This document shows, piece after piece, positions 1 through 10,165 of a DNA stretch of 64,000 nt. Source of the stretch: Fictibacillus halophilus (lineage in GTDB: Bacteria > Bacillota > Bacilli > Bacillales > Fictibacillaceae). The position numbers and the translations under genes are program-made. The stretch's first letter is position 1, and each line of letters starts with the position of its first letter. Under the pieces are notes generated by a model that made no database searches, was not told the DNA's origin, and worked only from the letters and a program-made list of their open reading frames with translations. The stretch spans positions 3,318,483 to 3,382,482 of the forward strand of contig NZ_JAEACF010000001.1 of the NCBI RefSeq assembly GCF_016401385.1, given 5' to 3'.

Positions 1-618
1 AAAAAAGGGAAAATCAAAATTGGGATTCCCCCGTTGATCGGCTTCTTATTTTTCCCTAAAATCATCAAGAAATTCAAAGCTTCTTACCCTGAAATACAGA
101 TTCAGCTCGTTGAACATGGGGCGAATCGTGTGCAGCGAGAAGTGAATGACGGTCTCTTAGATCTCGGGGTTGTCGTCATGCCCTTAAATGAAGATAAACT
201 CGAGATCGTTTCTTTCTTAACCGAGCACCTCATGTTGTTTGTTCATCACTCACATCCACTCGCGAATAGAGAAAAAGTATCGATGAAAGAATTGGAGGAA
301 GAATCTTTTATTATCTTTAAAGAAGGCTTCACCCTGCATGATCGTGTAATCGAAGAGTGTATTACAGCTGGATTTCATCCGAAGATTTCCTATGAAAGCT
401 CACAATGGGACTTCATCAGCGGCATGATCGGGGAGAACTTAGGAGTTTCTATCTTTCCAGAATCCATCGCAAAAAAGGTAGACCAAAATTTGATTAAAGC
501 CATTCCGATCGTTGATCCTTCACTACCTTATAAGCTAGGTATTATAAAAAAGAAAGATAAATATGTTACGTATGCGACTCGGGAATTTATAAAGATGCTC
601 TCGCCGTTTAGCGAGTAG
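1..618 (+). CDS. LysR-family regulator, C-terminal effector-binding part (5' end outside window)
   Basis: The frame is open from base 1 and reads KIKIGIPPLIGFLFFPKII into a LysR-type substrate-binding domain, so this is the C-terminal two thirds of a transcriptional regulator whose HTH is cut off by the window edge. The TTG at 34 lies inside the first beta strand and is not a real start. The two-lobed periplasmic-binding fold is recognisable from VEHGANRVQREV, LDLGVVVMP and the SIFPESIAKKV stretch. About 205 residues remain of a usual 295-300. The lobe-1 motif resembles the CidR/YwbI type that controls holin-like cidAB genes, but the effector and target cannot be read from this fragment. A strong terminator follows at 700-738. 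Confidence 0.85.
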   Translation, partial: KKGKIKIGIPPLIGFLFFPKIIKKFKASYPEIQIQLVEHGANRVQREVNDGLLDLGVVVMPLNEDKLEIVSFLTEHLMLFVHHSHPLANREKVSMKELEEESFIIFKEGFTLHDRVIEECITAGFHPKISYESSQWDFISGMIGENLGVSIFPESIAKKVDQNLIKAIPIVDPSLPYKLGIIKKKDKYVTYATREFIKMLSPFSE

Positions 619-699
619 GACTTGTTTAACGCGTTAACGATTGCGAAGAAGTTTTTTCAATGCGTGATGAAGAAGCGATTGAATCACAGGCATATTAAG

Positions 700-738
700 A
701 AAAAGTAGCTATCCTTTTTACAGGGTAGCTACTTTTTT
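700..738 (+). terminator. Rho-independent terminator after LysR gene
   Basis: A roughly 15-bp stem built from AAAAAGTAGCTATCC and its complement, with one G-T pair and a short loop, is followed by a T run. It ends the LysR transcript about 80 bp after the stop codon. Confidence 0.8.
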
Positions 739-761
739 GTTATATCTAGAAGTCTTGAGAG

Positions 762-848
762 AGGCTGCTTTTGCGCTTCAGTATGCTCGCTTTCCTGGGG
801 GCGTGCGGTGAGCCCCCAGGAGTCTCACACCTTACGCTCCAAGCAACT
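762..848 (-). repeat. Long palindromic intergenic repeat, short variant (copy 1 of 8)
   Basis: Contains the family hallmarks GCTCGCTTTCC, GCGGTGAGCC, AGGAGTCTC and a CTCCAA-type end, in the orientation opposite to copies 2-5 and 8. The central arms are shortened. It lies between the LysR terminator and the convergent secreted-protein gene. The rest of the 619-910 gap holds only the terminator. Confidence 0.6.
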
Positions 849-910
849 TATACATGGAGTCTTATAGAAGTCTATGTCTTAGCACTAACTAAAACCCACT
901 TCATTTGCAA

Positions 911-1525
911 TTACAAGAAATCGCCTTCCTCTGTTTGCTCCAATTGCTCTGGCTTACTAGGAGCGTCTTTATATTCAATTTCGTATTTTTTGCTCAACAA
1001 CTCCATCTCTGCGTGATAAGCATCTACCAACTGAAAGTATTCTTTTAATTTTAGATTAGACTGTGTCATCAGGTTTTCGTCTTGTTGTTCTAACGCTTGT
1101 CGCTGCAGAATTAAGCTTTCGTAAAAAGTTTCGGTAGCTTTTACGATTTGCTTCTTCATTCCTACTAATTCTTCTCCTTGAACATCGATGGTTTTCGCTT
1201 TTGCCACTGCTTTTTCATAGGCAGGGATCGTCGTTTCCACCAACTCCAAATACATGGTCTCGTCGTCTGTATAATTTCCGCCTGAAACGCTAGCCAAAGA
1301 ATCAAAGGCTTGTACTTCGTAGGTAGAGACTGCTGCCACATCCACATTGATAAATTTCAAAACAGCATCTTGCTGTTTCTCCGTATCGATCGGCTCAGAA
1401 ATGCTTTGTGTTTCCTCTTCATTCTGCGTTACTTCATTGCTCGTCCGATTCAAGGCCATTTCGCTCGAGTTCGCACCTGTCACAATGGAACTCACTAAAA
1501 AAGAAACTAAGAAAAGTGTATTCAC
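911..1525 (-). CDS. Predicted secreted protein of unknown function
   Basis: I do not recognise the family. The GTG start at 1525 is chosen because AAGGAG lies 8-10 bases upstream. The first 18 residues form a short hydrophobic segment ending in TGANSS, consistent with a cleaved signal peptide; no lipobox cysteine is present, and the protein has no cysteine at all. Residues 30-50 are Glu/Gln/Ser rich. From about residue 50 to 185 the sequence is helical and charged, with heptad-like spacing (YEKAVAKAKTID, YESLILQRQALEQQ, LVDAYHAEMELLSKKY), suggesting a helical-bundle extracytoplasmic domain. It ends in an acidic tail. No operon partner is visible; a hairpin at 1648 separates it from the Mur ligase gene. 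Confidence 0.6.
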   Translation of the reverse strand: MNTLFLVSFLVSSIVTGANSSEMALNRTSNEVTQNEEETQSISEPIDTEKQQDAVLKFINVDVAAVSTYEVQAFDSLASVSGGNYTDDETMYLELVETTIPAYEKAVAKAKTIDVQGEELVGMKKQIVKATETFYESLILQRQALEQQDENLMTQSNLKLKEYFQLVDAYHAEMELLSKKYEIEYKDAPSKPEQLEQTEEGDFL

Positions 1526-1647
1526 GCTGTCAGCTCCTTCGACATTTTGTAAGTAATAACCAATACCCGGCTTGTTCAGGGGTTATGCCATATAACTGTA
1601 AAATCAGCGTGTTTGATGCTTCGTTTACTGTAAAAACAACGACTAAA

Positions 1648-1675
1648 AACCCCGCTATCACGATAACGGGGTTAA
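1648..1675 (-). terminator. Terminator after MurE-like gene
   Basis: AACCCCG pairs with CGGGGTT around a nearly self-complementary TATCACGATA centre. On the minus strand it is followed by TTTTTAG. It lies 15 bases past the ligase stop. Confidence 0.75.
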
Positions 1676-1690
1676 AATTTTCTATCTTTT

Positions 1691-3253
1691 TTACAGAATG
1701 TTTCGCTTTTTGGGTGCAGCCCATTTTATCTTAGAAGAAGCAAACATTCTCCCACTCTTCGCAACTTTTTTACTTCTAAAGAAGTCTGCAATAATGTCTT
1801 TATCAGAGTGAGGAATCTTCTCTCCTTTAACAATTTGAGCACCATTGATGCAGCCACTTGTGAGAAGAACAATGTCATTTTCTTCACTCAGAGACAATGC
1901 CTTAATCACTGCATCATGACGGGTAAGTTCTGAGTGAATGTTTGGTGCGTCTGGATTTTTGAATCCCTTCATCACGTGACCAACGATCTCACTCGGGTCG
2001 TTGTATCCTGGATGATCAACAGATACGACGATTTCATCTGCTTGATTCTCAATCGTTTCCGCCATTTTGGGCATCTTTTCTTTATCTCTAATACCTATTC
2101 CCATTACTAACACAATCAGTCGACTGTATGGCAGCTTTTTCACTTCTGTTACAAGGTTTTGTAATGCAACCGGTGTGTGCGCGTAATCCAAAATAATCTT
2201 GCGCTTTTGCTTATGAATGATTTCAAATCTTCCTTCAGGTCCTGTCATTTCAGGTAGAACATGAAGCATTTTTTCTAATGAAATTCCGATATGCAAACCT
2301 GTACAGATTGCAGAAAGCAGATTCGCGATATTATAAGATCCGTAAAAAGGTGTTATTACAGAATAACGTTTTCCTTGAAGTGATAAAGTGAATGAAGTAC
2401 CGTTCGCTACCTGTTTAACATCCGTTGCGATCACATCTGCACCGCTCTCTTCATTCATGCTGTACGTTAGCAAAGGACCTGTAAATAGTTGTACGATTTC
2501 TTTCCCCATACCCTCGTCATCAATGTTCACAACCGCTTTTTTAGCTTGTTTAAATAACTTCAACTTCGCTCGTTTGTAGTTTTCAAAGGTATGATGAAAC
2601 TCCAAATGTTCTGGCGATAAGTTTGTGTGAATCGCTACATCAAATTGGATGCCTGCCGTTCTTTTTTGTTCGATTCCTACAGAAGTGACCTCCATCGCAG
2701 CGAGTTGATCTCCATTCTCTACAAACTGTTTGAAGATGTGATGAAGATCGGGTGCTTCAGGTGTTGTTGGTGTAGACTGTTTCATATTTAGGTTTCCTGT
2801 TGAGGAAATCATACCGGTAGTTCCAATCGAACCGGATTTAACACCACATAGGTTCATCAACGATCTAACATACGCCGCGACCGTCGTTTTACCATTCGTA
2901 CCTGTAATACCAACTGTAATTAATTTTTCATGTATACGGTTATTAAATAGGATAGACAATTGAGCCATAAATACACGAGCATCCTGAACGAGTAAGAATG
3001 TAACATCACGATAGGCTTCGCTCGCCTCTTTTAAAATCGTTTTATTTTCACCAGCCACCACAACAGCACCGTTCCCGATAGCACTTTCGATAAAGGTGTG
3101 ACCATCAAATTGTTCTCCAGTTATACAGACAAAGGAAGAGTTATTGGTTACGTTTCTGGAATCAAAGCAGACAGAAGAAATGGTTTGCTGTTTGCTTCCC
3201 CAAATTTCCCGAATACCTAATTGCTGCTTCTTTTGTTCAAAATGTATATTCAT
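1691..3253 (-). CDS. MurE-like Mur ligase paralogue with altered amino-acid motifs
   Basis: This 520-residue protein has the three-domain Mur ligase layout: an N-terminal MurE-type UDP-sugar domain with FDSRNV at 30-35, the ATP loop ITGTNGKTT at 116-124, TTPEAPDL near 163-170, YKRAKLKLF at 226-234 carrying the lysine that is carbamylated in this family, and DYAHTP at 356-361. Real MurE enzymes add diaminopimelate or lysine to UDP-MurNAc-dipeptide. Here the diaminopimelate signature DNPR is DHPG (413-416), the GKGHE segment is SGCIN (466-470), and the SSHAL histidine is valine (TSVGI). The gene stands alone, far from a division cluster. The ATG start has AAAGGAGAGG upstream. It is probably an ATP-dependent amino-acid ligase acting on a different acceptor or amino acid; true MurE function is doubtful. 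Confidence 0.8.
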   Translation of the reverse strand: MNIHFEQKKQQLGIREIWGSKQQTISSVCFDSRNVTNNSSFVCITGEQFDGHTFIESAIGNGAVVVAGENKTILKEASEAYRDVTFLLVQDARVFMAQLSILFNNRIHEKLITVGITGTNGKTTVAAYVRSLMNLCGVKSGSIGTTGMISSTGNLNMKQSTPTTPEAPDLHHIFKQFVENGDQLAAMEVTSVGIEQKRTAGIQFDVAIHTNLSPEHLEFHHTFENYKRAKLKLFKQAKKAVVNIDDEGMGKEIVQLFTGPLLTYSMNEESGADVIATDVKQVANGTSFTLSLQGKRYSVITPFYGSYNIANLLSAICTGLHIGISLEKMLHVLPEMTGPEGRFEIIHKQKRKIILDYAHTPVALQNLVTEVKKLPYSRLIVLVMGIGIRDKEKMPKMAETIENQADEIVVSVDHPGYNDPSEIVGHVMKGFKNPDAPNIHSELTRHDAVIKALSLSEENDIVLLTSGCINGAQIVKGEKIPHSDKDIIADFFRSKKVAKSGRMFASSKIKWAAPKKRNIL

Positions 3254-3476
3254 TCTGCCTCTCCTTTTGCGACCAATCTATGAATAATTACTATAGTAGA
3301 ATACAAAGTTTGAATTTAAAATTTTTATGCACACATACTTTCTTTAAATACCCTAAGTATTCGATTGTTAACCTTTTTTTATTTATGTTTCTCCATCTTT
3401 TTTTGAGAAAAAATAAGCGTTAAATACTGGAAGGACGGGGATTAACGAGTTAGGCAGGCTCAATTCGCGAAAAAAA

Positions 3477-3502
3477 ATAACCACCGGGGAATGGTGGTTA
3501 TT
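3477..3502 (-). terminator. Terminator after PhnA-like gene
   Basis: AATAACCACC and GGTGGTTATT form a perfect 10-bp stem with a 6-base loop. On the minus strand it runs directly into eight T residues. It lies 9 bases past the stop. Confidence 0.85.
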
Positions 3503-3510
3503 CAAACATG

Positions 3511-3846
3511 CTATATCTTTTTTACAAATTCAGATTTCAGTTTCATCGCGCCAAATCCGTCGATCTTACAATCAATATCATGATCGCCTTCAACGAGACG
3601 AATGCCTTTTACTTTCGTGCCGATCTTAATCACAGAAGATGTACCTTTGACTTTAAGATCTTTAATAACAGATACAGAGTCACCTTCTTGAAGGATGTTT
3701 CCGTTTGAATCTTTCACAACTTTTTCGTCAGATTGACTCTCTGTTTCGGGAGACCATTCATGAGCACATTCGGGGCAAACGAGAAAAGCTCCATCCTCAT
3801 ACACATAAGCAGAGCTGCATTTCGGACAGTTTGGTAATTTAGACAT
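3511..3846 (-). CDS. PhnA/YjdM-family zinc-ribbon protein
   Basis: The 111-residue protein starts with a zinc ribbon: [10 protein letters not shown], then CPECAHEW, giving the CxxC...CxxC pairs at about residues 7-10 and 24-27. It continues into the small beta-barrel domain of the PhnA family ([43 protein letters not shown]). The family takes its name from a gene near the E. coli phosphonate operon, but it is not the phosphonoacetate hydrolase and its role is unclear. The length is typical. The ATG start is preceded by a weak AGGACC-like site and the gene has its own terminator. It is transcribed divergently from katG, with about 240 bases between them. Confidence 0.85.
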   Translation of the reverse strand: MSKLPNCPKCSSAYVYEDGAFLVCPECAHEWSPETESQSDEKVVKDSNGNILQEGDSVSVIKDLKVKGTSSVIKIGTKVKGIRLVEGDHDIDCKIDGFGAMKLKSEFVKKI

Positions 3847-3971
3847 CTAGGTGGTCCTCATTTCTTATAGTTATTGTTCATTTTACCATAGTTAGTTAAG
3901 GCTCTAGATTTCTTTCAGAGCAATCGTTTTATACATAATCCTTAATGTGAACATCAAAAGTGCATTACGCT

Positions 3972-4018
3972 TTGAATCCACCTACCTGTCCTCTATAATT
4001 GAGTTATCATAATAATCA
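3972..4018 (+). promoter_or_regulatory. katG sigma-A promoter with candidate PerR box
   Basis: TTGAAT at 3972-3977 and TATAAT at 3994-3999 are separated by 16 bases. TTATCATAATAATCA at 4004-4018 sits at the predicted transcription start and resembles the 7-1-7 PerR box TTATAATNATTATAA. This is the expected place for peroxide-responsive repression of a catalase gene. The operator match is imperfect. Confidence 0.5.
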
Positions 4019-4058
4019 AATATTTAACATCTTGGCTTTTCGTGTTTTGCAATTTTAA

Positions 4059-6308
<2,250 letters not shown>

Positions 6309-6316
6309 ATAAATGA

Positions 6317-6380
6317 AAACACCTAATCAGATGTCTGAGGCAAAACATTGCTAGGGACAAGCTGGATTAGGTGTTTTTTC
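6317..6380 (+). terminator. Long-loop terminator after katG
   Basis: A 13-bp stem, AAAACACCTAATC with GATTAGGTGTTTT, encloses an unusually long loop of about 36 bases and runs into TTTTTT. It may also stop the convergent transporter gene, which ends at 6396. Confidence 0.7.
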
Positions 6381-6395
6381 TTAATATTGATCTCT

Positions 6396-7313
6396 TTATC
6401 CCTTATTGCTCATTCTTGTCTCACTAATCTTTGCACTTATTTGGTACTTAGATATCGGTGCGTTTTTACCCATGTATACAGAAACGACGACAATGATAGC
6501 AGTGACGATTGTCATCGTCGTGATGGATTCTTCTAAAAAAAGGGCTGAAAACATTATCATCAGAAACGGTTGTAAATATTGCAGCTGGCTAATCCGCGCA
6601 ATTCCCCCTAATGCCATGCCCGCGTACCAGGCGACATATGCTAAAAACTGGCTCACCACCGCCAAATAGATTAAACTGCCCCAAGCTTGTACGGGAGCAT
6701 GTAACATCTCGGCAGAAATACTCAGCCCTACTGGAATGACAAAAAAAGGCGCTCCTATCACGATAGCCCATGCAATGACTTGCCAGCTTCCGATCTCCTT
6801 TGACAGCTTGCCTCCTTCTGCATAACTAAGACCTAAGATGATGACGGCAGCTAAGATTCCTGCATCCTCAACTTGAAGAGAACCAAAGCCTAAAGAACCT
6901 GCATATAAAATAACTGCTCCTGAACCAATCATACTAGATATCCAGAACCGTACAGATGGTCTCTCTCCTGCTCTGTACATAGCGATGCCGGCAGTTGCTA
7001 ATGGCAATAGCGCTACTTCCACCGCGCCGTGTGAAACCGGCAGCGTCTTCATTGCCCATGAAGTGAGTAAAGGAAAACCTAAAACTGCACCTGCTGCAAC
7101 AATCAGGATGCTTTTAAACTGCTGTAGATTAGGCGCTTTTTCCCGTTTTGCAATCAGTATGATCCCTACAAGCAATGCAGCAAGCACCGTTCTTCCTAAC
7201 CCAACGACCGTCGTCCCGAAATTTTCAACAGCGATAGTCGTCGCAGGCAAGGTAAGGCTAAAGCAGATCACACCTGCTAAGCCTAGATATAACCCTATCT
7301 TTTCTTTTTCCAA
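6396..7313 (-). CDS. EamA/DMT-superfamily membrane transporter
   Basis: About 305 residues with ten predicted transmembrane helices in two EamA repeats (first repeat from IGLYLGLAGVICFSLTLPA; second from about AGILAAVIILGLSYAEGG). These proteins export or import small metabolites; the substrate is not readable. The start is placed at TTG 7313 because GGGGAGG lies 7 bases upstream and the protein then opens with EKEKIGLYLG. Upstream in-frame sequence to 7565 overlaps the divergent promoter region and is not conserved-looking. The gene is divergent from a MocR-type regulator, a common arrangement in which the regulator controls the transporter, so PLP- or amino-acid-related cargo is a reasonable inference. 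It ends near the katG terminator. Confidence 0.88.
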   Translation of the reverse strand: MEKEKIGLYLGLAGVICFSLTLPATTIAVENFGTTVVGLGRTVLAALLVGIILIAKREKAPNLQQFKSILIVAAGAVLGFPLLTSWAMKTLPVSHGAVEVALLPLATAGIAMYRAGERPSVRFWISSMIGSGAVILYAGSLGFGSLQVEDAGILAAVIILGLSYAEGGKLSKEIGSWQVIAWAIVIGAPFFVIPVGLSISAEMLHAPVQAWGSLIYLAVVSQFLAYVAWYAGMALGGIARISQLQYLQPFLMIMFSALFLEESITTMTIVTAIIVVVSVYMGKNAPISKYQISAKISETRMSNKG

Positions 7314-7428
7314 TTTCCTTCCTCCCCGACTATAATGGATATAATCACATACTATTAGAACGTGATAGATGATACTATCGCTGTTTTCATCCACTGTCAG
7401 GGTACAGTTAGAGGAGAGTGAAGCACGA

Positions 7429-8796
7429 TTGAGTCCAAAATACAGGATCATTTTAGAGGCCATTAAGCAGCAGCTAATAGACGGGAAACTAGCAGCCGGC
7501 CATAAGCTGCCCTCTATCCGGCAGCTATCTGATAGGTATAACTGTAGCAAGAATACAATTATCAAAGCTTACAATGAGCTGGAAAAAGAGCATTTGATTT
7601 ATACGGTGCCTCAAAAGGGCTATTATATCGTTAATGAATTTCGACGTTCTGAAGATCAGCCCGAAGTTATTGATTTCTTATCTGCTGGACCGGATAAAAC
7701 GCTGTTGCCTTACACAGAATTTCAACACTGTTTAAATCAAGCGATCGAACACTATAAAGAAGAAATTTTCACCTATACCGATCAACAAGGTCTTCCTTCA
7801 TTGCGAACCCAAATTACTAAAAATCTTCAATCTTCTCAAGTGTTTACCGATCCTAGCCATGTCGTCATCGTTTCCGGATCACAGCAAGCGATTCATATAT
7901 TAACTTCCCTCTCTTTTCCTAACAACAAAAAGAATATTTTAATAGAACAACCAACCTATTTCGGGATGATTGAAACGCTTAAACTTAACAAAGTGAAGAC
8001 CTTTGGCATTGAACTATCCATGAACGGGATCGACTTAGAACGTCTTGAATTTATATTTAAAAATAACGAGATTAAGTTCTTCTATGTCATTCCTAGATTT
8101 CAGAATCCTCTTGGCCATTCCTATACAAATAGTGAGAAGAAAAGAATCGTAGAGCTGGCAGCTAAATATGATGTATATATCGTAGAAGACGATTTTTTAG
8201 GCGAATTAGAGCGTGATAAGAAAGCCGATCCGTTTTTCGCTTTTGATACATTAGGAAGAGTCATCTATATACAAAGCTTTTCAAAAGTCTTTCTCCCCGG
8301 GCTCCGAATTGCGAGTGTTGTCTTGCCGAACAGCATGATCGAAAGCTTTTTGCGTAATAAGTTTAGTGCCGACTTTAACAGTCCCGTTCTCTCACAAGGT
8401 GCATTAGACATTTATTTAAAAAGCGGAATGTATTACAACCACCTGAAAAAGATTAAGGACATCTATTTTCATAAGATAAATGAACTAAAAAGGGCATGTG
8501 AACAGTTACTTCCTGAAGGGACGCACTATACGAAGCCTGATACGGGTTTTTACCTTTCCATCTATTTGCCTCCTCACGTATCAGCCAAAAAGCTTACAAC
8601 TCAATTAAATAAACAACACCTTTTACTTGATGATGGCGAAAGAATGTTTCTGCCTGAATTTAATCAAGATAACCTCATTCGCTTGTGCATTTCTCAAGTT
8701 GAAAAACATCAAATACAACCCGGAATAGAAAAAATAGCTCACACCATTCGTGAAATGAAAGACAGCAGACATTTTCATCAAATATCGCTGATTTAA
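7429..8796 (+). CDS. MocR-type regulator: GntR helix-turn-helix fused to aminotransferase fold
   Basis: Residues 1-70 from the chosen start are a GntR winged helix (AAGHKLPSIRQLSDRYNCSK, then KAYNELEKEHLIYTVPQKGYYIV). Residues 95-455 are a class I aminotransferase-like domain with the PLP lysine in YIQSFSKVFLPGLR, and the VEDDFL and NPLGHSY regions. MocR proteins sense PLP or PLP-amino-acid adducts and regulate transport, vitamin B6 or amino-acid genes. Two starts are possible: ATG at 7369, without a clear ribosome-binding site, or TTG at 7429, with GAGGAG 12 bases upstream and an N-terminus matching the family. I prefer TTG. It faces the DMT transporter across a short shared promoter region, its most likely target. 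Confidence 0.9.
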   Translation: MSPKYRIILEAIKQQLIDGKLAAGHKLPSIRQLSDRYNCSKNTIIKAYNELEKEHLIYTVPQKGYYIVNEFRRSEDQPEVIDFLSAGPDKTLLPYTEFQHCLNQAIEHYKEEIFTYTDQQGLPSLRTQITKNLQSSQVFTDPSHVVIVSGSQQAIHILTSLSFPNNKKNILIEQPTYFGMIETLKLNKVKTFGIELSMNGIDLERLEFIFKNNEIKFFYVIPRFQNPLGHSYTNSEKKRIVELAAKYDVYIVEDDFLGELERDKKADPFFAFDTLGRVIYIQSFSKVFLPGLRIASVVLPNSMIESFLRNKFSADFNSPVLSQGALDIYLKSGMYYNHLKKIKDIYFHKINELKRACEQLLPEGTHYTKPDTGFYLSIYLPPHVSAKKLTTQLNKQHLLLDDGERMFLPEFNQDNLIRLCISQVEKHQIQPGIEKIAHTIREMKDSRHFHQISLI

Positions 8797-8825
8797 TGCT
8801 GTAATTTAAGATAGCCTTACATGCT

Positions 8826-8868
8826 AAAAGGACAGAAACACAGGAGTAAATGCGTTTCTGCCCTTTTA
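8826..8868 (+). terminator. Terminator after MocR gene
   Basis: AAAAGGaCAGAAAC pairs with GTTTCTGcCCTTTT (one mismatch), followed by ATTTAT. It lies about 30 bases past the stop. Confidence 0.75.
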
Positions 8869-8885
8869 TTTATGGATTCATGAAA

Positions 8886-8912
8886 CAAAGGGACGGTTCT
8901 GCCGCTTCCTTC
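8886..8912 (+). repeat. Solo copy of the GGGACGGTTCT repeat
   Basis: CAAAGGGACGGTTCTGCCGC followed by TTCCTT is nearly identical to the left arm of the inverted-repeat element at 9953-10051. It sits just upstream of the second EamA gene. Confidence 0.6.
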
Positions 8913-9022
8913 CCCTCGTTTCACAAGAACTTTCTTGACCCTAGCTAACTTCTCATCCTCATGTTTTTTCGAGGACAAGCATAAGATGGTAGAACAATTG
9001 ACTGGGAAAGGAAAGCCTATCT

Positions 9023-9946
9023 ATGATTTCATTTCGAAAAATGCTAGGAGCCTCATTGTATGCCACCATGTCCATCAGCCTTTGGGGAATATCCTTTGTC
9101 TCGACTAAAGCGGTACTGGACAAGCTTGATCCCTTTACTCTTCTGGTCATCCGTTTTGGTATAGGTGCATTATTTTTATTAGTACTTATCCTTGTAAAAA
9201 AGGAACATTCCATGAAGCTGCCGATACAGTATATCCCTCACTTAATCGTATTAGGGATTCTTGGTGTTTTTCTTCATCAAGTTATTCAGGCAAGCGCGCT
9301 TTTATCCATTGATGCATCCTCTGCAGGCTGGCTCATTACGTTATCCCCGATTTTCACCGTCGTTCTTTCCATGGTCTTTCTGCATGAAAAGATGACATTT
9401 TCAAAGGCTATTGGAATTATTTTGGCCATTAGTGGTGTGTTGCTGGTCACAACAGTAGGTGGAGACAGGTCATTAGGATTCTCGATCAACATCGGGTATC
9501 TACTGATGGTTCTCAGTACCTTAAATTGGGCCATTTATTCAGTTTTACTAAAAAGCCTAAAAGTGCCATTGCCTGCATTGGTCCTCACCTTTTACATGAG
9601 TACTTTGGGACTTTTGCTTACTCTCCCATTCATCTATCAGAACAAAAGCTGGGAAAAGCTTACTCTTCTAGATGGAGTAGAATGGGCTCATCTTATCTTC
9701 CTTGGAGTCTTTGTATCCGGTATTGCCTACTGGTACTGGGCAAAAGCATTAGAGGTGTTGGAGGCCACTCAAGTATCTGTTTTCTTATACCTTGAACCAG
9801 TCTCTACACTGATAGCAGCCGTGCTACTTCTACATGAAAAGGTTATTTATACCAGTATTCTAGGTGGAGCAATCATTATCCTTGGGGTTATTTTCGTAAA
9901 TGGTCATCTAGTTGGACTGATAAATCGATGGAGTGCGAGGCGGTAG
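9023..9946 (+). CDS. EamA/DMT-superfamily membrane transporter
   Basis: 307 residues, ten predicted transmembrane helices in two EamA halves: TMSISLWGISFVSTKAVLDK starts the first repeat, and MVLSTLNWAIYSVLLKSLKV starts the second with its characteristic WAIYSVL. The QASALLSIDASSAGWLITLSPIF and FLYLEPVSTLIAAVLLLHEK segments are typical of the family. Substrate unknown; likely amino-acid or drug/metabolite efflux. ATG at 9023 has a GGGAAAGGAAAG site upstream; ATG at 9041 is a possible alternative. It is not close to the other transporter in sequence. The gene stands alone between two copies of the GGGACGG repeat and has no obvious regulator of its own. Confidence 0.88.
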   Translation: MISFRKMLGASLYATMSISLWGISFVSTKAVLDKLDPFTLLVIRFGIGALFLLVLILVKKEHSMKLPIQYIPHLIVLGILGVFLHQVIQASALLSIDASSAGWLITLSPIFTVVLSMVFLHEKMTFSKAIGIILAISGVLLVTTVGGDRSLGFSINIGYLLMVLSTLNWAIYSVLLKSLKVPLPALVLTFYMSTLGLLLTLPFIYQNKSWEKLTLLDGVEWAHLIFLGVFVSGIAYWYWAKALEVLEATQVSVFLYLEPVSTLIAAVLLLHEKVIYTSILGGAIIILGVIFVNGHLVGLINRWSARR

Positions 9947-9956
9947 GGAAAGCAAA

Positions 9957-10051
9957 GGGACGGTTCTGCTGCTTCCTAACTTACAACTGTAAACACTAAA
10001 GGATTTACCTTTCCATCTAATAATATAATAAGAAGCACGAGAACCGTCCCC
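9957..10051. repeat. MITE-like element with 19-bp terminal inverted repeats
   Basis: GGGACGGTTCTGCTGCTTC at 9957 and its complement GAAGCACGAGAACCGTCCC at 10033-10051 match in 17 of 19 positions and enclose a 57-bp AT-rich, non-coding centre. A solo arm lies at 8886. There is no transposase nearby. Confidence 0.5.
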
Positions 10052-10104
10052 GCGCCCCTAAACTAAAAAACTAAAAGATACGCGCTGATGAATAGAATAA
10101 CTGA

Positions 10105-10140
10105 AACAAGCCAGAGATTTAAAAAAATCTCTGACTTGTT
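10105..10140 (-). terminator. Hairpin after AHSA1 gene
   Basis: AACAAGcCAGAGATTT pairs with AAATCTCTGaCTTGTT. The stem is long, but the downstream T run on the minus strand is weak. Confidence 0.5.
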
Positions 10141-10165
10141 AATCCGATAAATTTCATGTGTCTGT

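Noticed and set aside
634..705. Possible gene remnant reading LFNALTIAKKFFQC in one frame
   Set aside because: Too short and without a recognisable family; could be chance.
1530..1724. 64-codon minus-strand frame with a hydrophobic segment
   Set aside because: It runs through the terminator hairpin at 1648-1675 and overlaps the end of the MurE-like gene; no ribosome-binding site.
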